DNA of 64,000 nt from Caenorhabditis remanei (taxonomy: Eukaryota; Nematoda; Chromadorea; Rhabditida; Rhabditidae): positions 22,010,001 to 22,074,000 of the forward strand of contig NC_071331.1 of assembly GCF_010183535.1 (NCBI RefSeq). The letters run 5' to 3'. Below, in pieces: positions 56,009 through 64,000 of the stretch. The stretch's first letter is position 1. Each line of letters begins with the position of its first letter. The notes under the pieces are model-generated. The model searched no databases. It was not told where the DNA came from and worked only from the letters and a program-made list of their open reading frames with translations. The position numbers and the translations under genes are program-made.

Positions 56009-56393
56009 GACACAGGGTCATAGAATGTCCATATGAAGCAACTGCGCTCCAAAAAAATTAGCGTTAAATTAGCGCGAAATTCAAAAAATTCATCCAAAAA
56101 AAATTTTTTTGTGTATTAAAAATTTGTATTTTTCTCTTTTTTAATGAATTCGATATTTTTTTGTGCAAAGTTTTCTCGAAAATAGCGAGAAAAATGGAAG
56201 AAAAGCTAGCTTCATTCGAAAAATTTGACTCCCTATCGTTCGTCTTACTGTACCCACGTTATACAAAGGCCGCATTATGCTGATCGGCGACTCAATTGGC
56301 AACGTGCAGGTTGTGTGCAAACGCGCTTCACTGAGCTTCCGGTTTCGCGCGAAAATAATTTGAACTCATATGGACAAAATTTGACCCTGTGAG
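56009..56393. mobile_element. MITE-like element with CACAGGGTCA inverted ends
   Basis: Left end CACAGGGTCA...CATATGAA and right end TCATATGGACAAAATTTGAC with CCTGTG. It interrupts the AAGAGAGAGAGTAATAAG sequence that is continuous at 36785, 39560 and 48575. It contains no ORF; the AG-repeat target hides the exact duplication. Confidence 0.7.
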
Positions 56394-56499
56394 AGAGTAA
56401 TAAGAAATGAAATCGATAGTAGAAATGGGGGAGGAAAAATCCCCCGCGAGAGAGTATGGGAAAATGAGAGAAGCAGACAGTCAGACAGAGAGACCGAGA

Positions 56500-56660
56500 T
56501 GATCAGACAAAACGGGCAATTTTCTCCACAGAATGAGAAAGTAAAGACGCAGAGAAACGAGAGGAAAAGTGAGAGAGTGCTATGGAGAGAGAGAGAGACG
56601 CAGACAAAGAGCGAGAGCAGTCGGCACACAATAGAGACGCAGAGAGTACTAAGGGGGCGA
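56500..56660. repeat. GAGAGACGCAGAGA-rich purine stretch
   Basis: Repeated GAGAGA and GACGCAGA units (at least four GACGCAGA copies) in 160 bases. The same motif forms the arms of the 360-1640 element. Confidence 0.6.
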
Positions 56661-56739
56661 AAAACTGTGAGTAGAGGGTACGGTACTATTCTTGAAAGGA
56701 GTCTATTTTGATGATTTACTGAATAAGAAAAGTGATTAA

Positions 56740-57240
56740 TCACGGGGGGGGGGCACACATTTTGTACAATTACCCCAAGAAGTTCGTCTCTTAATGCGCC
56801 AAAACCGCGGGTACCAACTTGATTAATTACCATTCCAGTTATTTTCATAAGTGCCATGAAAATGGGCCTATAATGACGTCGAGGGCTCCAGCTTGATTAA
56901 TTACCGTTCCGAAAAAGGTTCCATTATTTCGTTTTAAATCATACCGACACATCAGATGACCCACAATTGAAGAACCGCATGAAGCGAGACCCAAGAAGCC
57001 GTGATATTGACTCTTGGTGCGAAAAGATCTTGATACAATTACCTCCGTCCCCATGAAGCTTCTCTTTCTCTGGGTCTCTTATTTTGTATTTCTTTTCTTT
57101 TCTGTGCGACGAGCGCGCCAGCTTTGATTAATTACCTCCGTTCCCTAGCAGCCTTGTGCGCCAAAAACGAGTGTTGGTTTCAACTTTCAATTTATTTATT
57201 ATGACGCTTTATAAGAAAAAATACTGATTGATTATAACCA
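56740..57240. other. non-coding sequence with GATTAATTACC repeats
   Basis: Three or more TTGATTAATTACCNTTCC motifs spaced about 80-230 bases apart (near 56820, 56890 and 57125). No gene was recognised. Confidence 0.45.
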
Positions 57241-57497
57241 GTCGGTTCACGTCGCCTAACGGCGACTAAACCTCCTTCTCAACACCACCCTTCTGGGTGT
57301 CACAGTGAATTACCCGGAAACGGACGACACGTTTGGATTCCTCTATTTTTTCTGAATCCAATGATATCAAAAAATCCTTCACGTCGTCACTTTTTAGAAA
57401 ACGGCCCATAACTTTTTATGACGTGGATCAATCCAAAAACGGACGGCACTGACCACAAAGAGAAAAAAGTTAAAGTTACATTTAACCGCTTTTCTTT

Positions 57498-57600
57498 GGC
57501 GTCTGGAGTCGAACCAACTAACTGTAGTCAACGTTGCTTAACTTGCCAGATCGGACGGTCGGCGCGTTCCCTTTTATCAACGCGCCACTGAAGAGGCGCC
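57498..57600 (-). repeat. 5S rRNA-derived segment (SINE3-like head or 5S pseudogene)
   Basis: On the minus strand CCGTCCGATCTGGCAAGTTA then AGCAACGTTGA-T-CAGTTAGT matches the middle of Caenorhabditis 5S rRNA as I remember it. It is followed by GGTTCGACTCC (pol III B-box consensus) and AGACGCC, which could pair with GGCGCCT at the other end, 103 bases away. It is not a functional 5S gene because both ends of 5S are replaced. Sequence on to about 57230 may be the SINE body. Confidence 0.6.
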
Positions 57601-58147
57601 GCTCTGTGAAGAGGAAAGTGAGCAGCCGACGTTTAACGGGTTTTGCCGACCGCCTCCCCCTTTTCTCTCTTCGAATTTGGCTTGAAAAGCAGTATTTTTG
57701 ATCCGGAAGTCGTAATTTTGAGAATTTTGAAAAAAGAAAAAGACGGGCATCATTAAGAGAAAATTTCTGATCTTTTGGTCCAAATTCGAAGAAAATCGGT
57801 TCAGTTTCAGGAAAGGCGGTAGGATCGGCGACAGACACACAAACATACAGCCGTTTGCGTTTGTTAATAGTAAAGATCTCGAGACACTATTCTCGGTTCA
57901 AACTAATACAATTTTCAACAAACAAAAGGAAAAGTTATTGTTCTGGCTGTTGCGCGTTGCATTTTCTCTTTAGGCTGGGTAGAAGATCATACTTGTAAAA
58001 TTTTCCATTGCGGTTAGCGTACCCTTAGTTAGGATCTCGACGAACTGGCGTGTCGTTGACGCTTTTAACTCTCAAAAAAAAAGGAGTTTTTGGACTGGCT
58101 GGCGCGCCTATGACGCGTCTTCTTTTCAATTTTCTTCGATTTTACAG

Positions 58148-59661
58148 GAAATTCGATGCAACCAACACTGGAAGGAGGCGACGCTCGTTGGTGGAAACGA
58201 GATTTCGTGTGGTTATCGGCGAGAGATCTCTATCATTGCTCACCCGGAACCATTCTCGTTTTCACGTAAAAATTTCGGTTTTTTGGTGACGAAATTCCAG
58301 AATTTTTGGCTGAAAATCGCTCAAAAACCGCTTTTTTTCATCCAAAAATCATGAAAATCAACGAAAAATTACCCAAAAAACGCATTTCTGACTACGTGGC
58401 CGAGTTTCCCGTATGGTGGCCTAGGATTTCGTTCTGTTAGGTCACCGATTCTTTTTTTTCGAAAATTGGCTTGAAATAGAGTGAAAACTGCCGAAATTCA
58501 GTCCAAAATATGTCTGAAAACCGAATTTTTCAATTGGTGGCCTAGGTTTCCCCACGATTTGATTTTCTAGGCCACCAATGCTAAAATGACCATTTCGACT
58601 CAATTTTGATGGATTTTTGATTGATTTTTATTGAAAAACGCCAATTTTTGACTCAAAATGTCATTTTTTTTCAAAAAAAGTCTATTGGTGGCCTAGAATT
58701 CTCCACTATTTGGGTTTCTAGGCCACCAATTCCTAAAATGACAACTTTGAGTGAATTTCTCTTTCGATTTCTAGCCGGTTTTAAACAAAAAAGTATCGGT
58801 GGCCTAGAAAACCAACAACATGGAATCCTAGGCCACCAGACGGGAAGTTCGGCCGCGGAGTCAAAAAATGCGGTTTTTGGGTCGTTTTTCGTAGATTTTT
58901 GGATCAAAAAAGCTGGTTTTAACGATTTTGAGCCGTTTTTGTATAAAATTAAGCTACTTTTTCATGATTTTTGGCTCAAAATCTGTCAAAATTGAGTAGA
59001 AATGGTCATTTTTGATTTGGTGGCCTAGAAAACCAAATCGTTACGAAACCTAGACCACCAATCCGGTTTTCGGTGATGTTTTGGACCAATTTTGACGGTT
59101 TTTACTCTGTTTTGCGCCAATTTTAAACAGAAAAGTATCGGTGGCCTAGAAAACCCACACCATGGAATCCTAGGCCACCAGACGGGAAATTCGGCCACGG
59201 AGTCAAAAATGTGGTTTTTGGGTCGTTTTTCGTAGATTTTCATGATTTTTGGATTAAAAAATGGGTTTTTGAGCAGTTTTCCACTCAAATTATGCAAATT
59301 TTTATAATTTTTGACCCAAAAAATCATATTTTTCGCAGTTCCCCCCGTGACAAAGACACTCAACACATAAAACGTGTGACGGCGGTCGAAGGAGAGATCA
59401 GAAGTCCGACGTATCATCCGGAATGGAAAACGAAAGTGTTGAAAGGACACTATTGGATGGAAGGAGACAATCCGGAGCATCGAAACGACTCAAATCTCTA
59501 CGGACCAGTGAGAAGAGACATTTGGCTGAAATTTGGCTGAAAATCCGAAAAATTCCAGATTTTTCAGCCAGAAAATTAATTTTTTGCAGGTTTCCTGTTC
59601 TCTGGTCTCCGGACGCGCCACCCACATCATCTGGCCACCACAACGTTGGCGGCGACTCTAA
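58148..59661 (+). pseudogene. partial inverted duplicate of immp-2 lacking exon 1
   Basis: Exons 58148-58265, 59339-59507 and 59590-59661 correspond to immp-2 exons 2-4, with the same lengths (118, 169 and 72), intact splice sites and the catalytic Ser (NSMQPTLEGG) and Lys (IKRV). The few replacements include KVLKG for KVVKG and PPQRW for PPNRW. No exon encoding the membrane anchor is visible upstream to 57600, and sequence similarity ends in intron 1. The reading frames are still open, so the duplication is recent or the copy is used with a foreign first exon. Downstream, the family Q palindrome and the class E hairpin follow in the inverted order of 16.1-16.5 kb. Confidence 0.82.
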
Positions 59662-59771
59662 ACTAATTGATTTTTGATGACTTTTAGACTATTTTTTCTG
59701 AATTCTGCCGTTTTTCTGTGCCAAAACTCTTTTTCGGTTGCTTATAAATATGATTTTCAGATTCGTCGTGA

Positions 59772-59930
59772 AATTTCCAAAGTTTTGAGCCCCATATTGA
59801 CCCGTTTTGGAGCAATTTTGGGTTGGTGGCCGAGAAATCCAAAAATTTGGGTTTCTAGGCCACCAACTCCAAAATTTCAAAATCTTCTGAAGTAGGTCGA
59901 TATGGGGCTCGAAACTTTGGAAATTGCACG
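59772..59930. repeat. palindromic element, family Q, between immp-2 copy and array 3
   Basis: Equivalent, in inverted orientation, to the copy at 16302-16454. Outer arms GAGCCCCATATTGACCCG and its complement. Confidence 0.7.
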
Positions 59931-60037
59931 GAAAAGACAAATATGATAGTTGTTCTGGCTGTAATTTCAGAAAACATTTTCTGGAAAAAATCTGAATATT
60001 TTTAATTTGGAAAAAAGTTGAAAAAATATCACAAAAC

Positions 60038-60120
60038 CCAGATTCCAGGTGAAATGCTCATTTTCTAGAGTATCTATTCTCAAAGAAAATGGGCCATTAC
60101 CTCTGAAATCCCCGGGGATG
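60038..60120 (-). ncRNA. predicted hairpin, array 3 left terminal (class E)
   Basis: Same fold as 13895 and 16126: CATTTTCTTTGAG pairs with CTCTAGAAAATG, flanked by GAGGTAATG and CATTTCACC. Confidence 0.45.
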
Positions 60121-60192
60121 TGGGGCTACTGTAGGATCGGGGTACTGTAGTTGGATCCTGGATCCAGAAATTTAGGATCGGGGTTACTGTAG

Positions 60193-60280
60193 GTCCCGAC
60201 CGGGGGCCAGCAGCCGTGGAACAGAAAATCAGTATGGTGTTGGAGTTTCCCTTCGATGACTACCTGCCCCCAGTGGGACC
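60193..60280 (-). ncRNA. predicted hairpin, array 3 left (class C)
   Basis: GGTCCCACTGGGGGCAGGTA and GGCTGCTGGCCCCCGGTC close the stem. Nearly identical to 32584. Confidence 0.4.
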
Positions 60281-60353
60281 CAAATAATAGAGAATATTAG
60301 GATCGGGGGTACGGTAGTTGGATCCAAAAAGGGGTACTGTAGGTCCACCGTAC

Positions 60354-60420
60354 CGGTGGATCCTAGGAGTCTCTGCTAACTTCTGATTTTTGAAGTTAGC
60401 CGGAGACTACTCGGATTCCC
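60354..60420 (-). ncRNA. predicted hairpin, array 3 left (class D)
   Basis: GAATCCGAGTAGTCTCCGG and AGAGACTCCTAGGATCC pair, with CTAACTTC and GAAGTTAG inside. Confidence 0.5.
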
Positions 60421-60480
60421 CGGGGTGTCCCAGGAGAGGGGAAAATTGGAATGAATGATTTCCAGGGGGCCACCGCCCCC

Positions 60481-60631
60481 CTTTTATCCGGAATCTAGGC
60501 TCCGCCCCCAGAAAAAGGGCCCCCCTTCGCTAGGAAAGTGCGCTCGATTGATAACCACTTGCCTATCACCACTCTTGCAAAACGGCCGTTCTGTGGACAA
60601 TAGGCTCCGCCCACTGGTGAAGGTATAAAAG
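60481..60631. promoter_or_regulatory. divergent promoter of hairpin array 3, one side decayed
   Basis: Plus TATAAAAG at 60624-60631; the minus side reads GATAAAAG at 60488-60481 and has an extra GGGGGCCC-type insert. GGCTCCGCCC boxes and the GTGCGCTCGATTGATAACCA segment are kept. Confidence 0.6.
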
Positions 60632-60780
60632 CCGGGTGGTGGCCCAGTGGAAATCATTCATTCCGGTTTTCCGGGTCTTCCGGGAGCTTTCTAAAATTAG
60701 AAAATACCCGATCCTATCTAGGATACAGCTACAGTACCCCCGATCCTATATTTTGGATCCTGGATCCAGCTACAGTACCC

Positions 60781-60859
60781 CCCGGGAGCTGAGATCAACC
60801 ACCTGGCCTATTCTGAGCAACAATTTCAGAATAGTCAGTGATTATCTCATCTCCCGGGG
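60781..60859 (+). ncRNA. predicted hairpin, array 3 right (class B)
   Basis: CCCGGGAGCTGAGATCAACC and GATTATCTCATCTCCCGGG close the stem; CTATTCTGA and TCAGAATAG pair next to an AGCAACAATT loop. Confidence 0.5.
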
Positions 60860-60940
60860 TGGTAAACCCTCTTGATACTACAGTACCCCTCCCTACAGTA
60901 CCCCCGATCCTATTTTTCTCTATACTACAGTATTCCTTGG

Positions 60941-61020
60941 TCCCGTTGGGATCACAGTGAGGTTGGTTTGCTGTATCTAACAGTGCCAGATACGTAACCA
61001 ACCTCTCTGAGATCCCTCGG
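60941..61020 (+). ncRNA. predicted hairpin, array 3 right (class A)
   Basis: Ends GTCCCGTTGGGATCACAG and CTGAGATCCCTCGGTG; inner GAGGTTGGTTTGCTGTATCT pairs with AGATACGTAACCAACCTC. Confidence 0.5.
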
Positions 61021-61109
61021 TGTTAGACCTACAGTACCCCCGATTCTAAAATTTTAGATCCTGAATCCACCTACAGTACCCCCGATCCTACTATTCTCTA
61101 TTCTACAGT

Positions 61110-61193
61110 ACCCCCTGGGTGCTGAGATCGACTACCGTGGTTGCCCTAGACTGTAGTTTCAGAGCAACCGGTGCTTATCTCATCTCCCGGGGT
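61110..61193 (+). ncRNA. predicted hairpin, array 3 right (class B)
   Basis: CCCTGGGTGCTGAGATCGAC and CTTATCTCATCTCCCGGGG close the stem; GGTTGCCCT and AGAGCAACC pair inside. Confidence 0.45.
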
Positions 61194-61429
61194 AGTACCT
61201 CCTTGACACTACAGTATCCCCGATCCTAAATTTTTGGATCCTGGATCCAACTACAGTAACCCCCGATACTACTATTCCCTGCTATTCGGGTCCTATAGGG
61301 GGTTAGACGACTCGTTTTCTAGCTCGCGGTCTGGAGGACCAACAGTACCCCCGATCCTAAATTTTTGGATCATGGATCCTGCTACAGTACCCCCGATCCT
61401 ACTATTCTCTATGCTACAGTATTCCTTTT

Positions 61430-61512
61430 TCCCGTTGGGATCACAGAACGGTTCAAATACAAGATCCGATAGTATCTGATGTTGAGCTAACCATTCTGAG
61501 ATCCCTCGATGT
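61430..61512 (+). ncRNA. predicted hairpin, array 3 right (class A)
   Basis: Ends CCCGTTGGGATCACAG and CTGAGATCCCTCGATG; arms AACGGTTCAAATACAAGATC and GATGTTGAGCTAACCATT. Counterpart of 33351. Confidence 0.45.
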
Positions 61513-61791
61513 GACACCTACAGTAATTCCGATCCTGAATTTCTACCTCCAACTACAGTAACCCCGTTCCGAGACCCAAAGTGATTCAAACATGGTCATG
61601 ATTATACTTTTCTGAAAGCTCTTAGGGAGGTGAATGCGACTGTGCGAAGTGAAATTTGAATTGTTTGGGTCTTGCAGAGAAACAACTCAAAAATGGACAC
61701 AATTCCTTTTTTGTAAACACTAGAGGATTCTGCCAAACTGTGGTTTATTTCATGTAAAAATTAAGAACATAGAATTTGGAAAATGAATGAA

Positions 61792-63537
61792 TTAATTACG
61801 AAGAGAAAGAGATTTCTCCAGAAGGAATGCCAACACGTCGGGATCCATTTCCTTGGTGTTCTTAGACATTACACCACGAATATCTTCCACAGTTTTGATC
61901 TGCTCCAGGCAGGTTTCCTGAAAAAGTTGAATACACTTGTTGTTCTGATCAAACAGTTTTGATACCTTCAATACACTTGAATTGAATTTCACAGCCAAAT
62001 CGAGTTTCTCTTTCAGACTCTTTTTTGAATTCTTGATTAAATGGAATTCACACTTTAGAATGACTCTTTGTGCATCGAACATGTCGGCTAGTTTCAGTAT
62101 CCCATCCAATGTTTCATCTGGAATTTACTGTTGACATAAACAAAATGAAGAGTGAGTTACCATTGATAACAGGGTCTCCATAAAGAGATTCGAGAAACAA
62201 TTGGAAGTATTTCGCTTCGACATCTTTCAGACTGATTTCATCTTTCTTCGATTCTACGAAACTTCCGATGAACAGAGATTTGAAGTAGGAAGATTCCGAA
62301 GCGAGGTACTGAAAATAGTGTTTTGATAGGGACCCCCACATAGAAATACTCACCAATTTATTCACATAAAACGTTTTGTCCTCGACAATCAACACGACAT
62401 CACTAAACTCTTTCATTGATTCATCAAACAGTCGAGCCGTTTCTTTTTCAATTACCGTCGGAGGTATCCTGACTCCATTTTCATCTATCTCATACACTTC
62501 CACATGACATTCAATCGTCATGTGTCCATCAACGAAATACTTTGAATCGTCTAGAAACCTTATCGAGGATACGTCTTTAATTCTTCCATCTGTCGTACCA
62601 ATTGTCTCAAAACCATTCTTTGTTCTGATTTTGTACTCGATTTTCCGGCCAAGGGACGGAGATGGATTTTTATATATACAAAACCGACACTCCCATTCTG
62701 ATAGACCTTCTTTGTGACACCATATATTACTGAAATTGTTTTTAAAAAGTAGTTTTTTTTCACAAACGAATTTATTGTTGTGAGATTTAATGTTGAAATG
62801 TATTTTTGCAGGTAATTTCGGAAATTATGCCTTTACTAAAGAAGGTCACCAAGTGATCATGGAGTTATCGGATGTAACTTACAGTAGTGGTGATGATTTT
62901 TTGAGTAAAAATATGTTGAGCAATGTTTGTAAAAACAAGACATAATGTCAGAATGCGTTTGCTTTTAATCAATTATTCATGTTATAAAATAGTAACAACT
63001 AGCCAACATGCATTGTGTTCTACAGGAAAAACATAATTAAAACCTTTTTTGGTTAATTGCAGCTGTTTCATAACCATAAAACATCAAACAATAGAGCGAA
63101 AATTAGAAATCCAATTTTTGTCGCTGAAAAGCGCTCCGTCGTACAAAGGCAGAAACTATGTATACATTTGGAATTACAGTTTTCTCCACACTCACAGCAT
63201 TGCAAAGCATAAAAATACTGTTTTCATGGTAAGTCCTGTTCCATGGTCACGTGGTTTCGTTACCTATTTACATCCCTCAAAAACTAATTGTTCCGGAGAA
63301 AATGTTGCATTTGACTAGTTTTGGGTAGAATCTCAGACTTTCTGACCTGATAAGACGTTTCAGTTAAAGTCTAAAGATTGTTTTGACAGAATTCAAAATG
63401 ATAGAACTAGTTTCAAAGTAAACTAACCCTGCTATTTCATTGATCTTTTCGAATGGTCCCGCATGATACTCTCCAGGCGTTGAATGTTCTATATCAAGAA
63501 AAGTATGAGAGTATATAAACTTTCCAGTATATTCCAT
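61792..63537 (-). CDS. MATH-BTB protein, copy E
   Basis: Exons 63537-63428, 62729-62354, 62308-62161, 62117-61966 and 61917-61792; 303 residues, frames and splice sites intact. MATH: GKFIYSHTFLDIE, GRKIEYKIRTKNG, DGHMTIECHVEVYEIDENG. BTB: FSDVVLIVEDKTFYVNKL, LASESSYFKSLFIGSFVES, FLESLYGDPVI. It is the most diverged copy (exon 1 is three bases longer), and it follows hairpin array 3 as copy A follows array 2. Probable CUL3 substrate adaptor. Confidence 0.82.
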
Positions 63538-63559
63538 TGTTAGACTGCTCAGAGAGATC

Positions 63560-64000
63560 AGTTGAGTACTTCTGAAAAAAATAATTTGTAAAAACACTTA
63601 GAGAGGAAGCAATATGAGTATGCAACTGAGAACATTATTATACAACATTTGTTTGAGCGATCTCTTGGAGAATTGGAAAAATGTATTTCATTGTTTGCAG
63701 TATTTTCTAGTTTTGAGACGTCATAATGGATGAAAAAGGTCCCATCCATCAGAATTGTAGAAATTTACTATCTAATGAGCCAGAAAACGTACTTTTTGGG
63801 CGGAAAAAAGATTTTTAGAAGAAAAAACTGATTTTCGGAAAAGTGTATATAACTTTTTGGCAGAAACCTTTTTCGAACATAAATTGTACTCGAGGACGCT
63901 TTCGAACTGTTTTATTTTTTGGAAAAATAATTGTTGGCTGAAAGCTGTTTTTTTTCAGAAAAACGGTTTTTCTCTATCAAAAAAGTGTATTTTCTGACCA
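63560..64000. repeat. upstream palindromic element of MATH copy E, cut by the window end
   Basis: Similar to 36290-36720: TTGCAGTATTTTCTAG, GATGAAAAAGGTCCCATCCA, then GATTTTCGGAAAAGTG facing AAAACGGTTTTTCTCTATCA near the end. Confidence 0.5.

Larger units (their letters stand above)
60038..61520. repeat. hairpin array 3
   Basis: The left arm keeps the terminal class E hairpin, one class C and the class D hairpin. The right arm has two class B and two class A hairpins plus a stunted one at 61290-61342. The leftward TATA box is decayed (GATAAAAG); the rightward one is intact. Confidence 0.65.

Noticed and set aside
57498..57600. Functional 5S rRNA gene
   Set aside because: Only the interior resembles 5S; the terminal helix and 3' domain are replaced.

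Overview
The window looks like the nuclear genome of a nematode of the genus Caenorhabditis that is not C. elegans. Introns end in TTTCAG, mRNAs look trans-spliced close to the start codon, MATH-BTB genes form a tandem family, and the non-coding DNA is AT-rich and crowded with short palindromic elements and CTACAGTA / TACTGTAG motifs. All calls come from reading the sequence, splice signals and remembered protein families; nothing was searched.

Layout. 1-6.2 kb: repeats and palindromes, no convincing gene. 6.2-13.4 kb: two divergent, paralogous genes for secreted low-complexity proteins sharing C-x2-CC and CVCC cysteine motifs. 13.9-16.2 kb: a symmetrical 2.3-kb array of about 13 predicted RNA hairpins read outward from a central divergent TATA promoter. 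16.6-18.3 kb: an inner-membrane peptidase subunit 2 gene (minus). 19.3-27.1 kb: a MINDY1/2 deubiquitinase gene (minus) whose introns are packed with repeats. 28.4-32.3 kb: atg-3 (plus). 32.4-33.5 kb: a second hairpin array. 33.7-63.6 kb: five copies of a MATH gene on the minus strand. Three are open MATH-BTB genes, one has an exon-1 frameshift, and one is a MATH-coiled-coil-RING chimera with a stop codon inside the RING. Between copies lies a duplicated block holding a small secreted cysteine protein, a decayed gene and an acidic orphan ORF; the two block copies were damaged separately by a LINE, a solo LTR and deletions. 58.1-59.7 kb: an inverted partial duplicate of the peptidase gene without exon 1. 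60.0-61.5 kb: a third hairpin array, followed by the fifth MATH-BTB copy.

The most unusual content is the hairpin arrays. Each has two outward TATA boxes (one decayed in array 3), a shared leader, and imperfect 75-95-nt hairpins separated by CTACAGTA...CCGATCCTA spacers. Hairpins of one class keep their closing ends while the inner arms differ yet still pair, which suggests selection on the fold. A lineage-specific microRNA-like or hairpin-siRNA cluster is the leading hypothesis; an inert foldback repeat is the alternative. The arrays moved with neighbouring genes: array 3 carries an inverted piece of the peptidase gene on its left, and arrays 2 and 3 are each followed by a MATH-BTB gene.

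The conserved single-copy genes (mitochondrial peptidase, deubiquitinase, ATG3) are housekeeping. The right half is a fast-evolving accessory region of ubiquitin-ligase adaptor genes and transposons.
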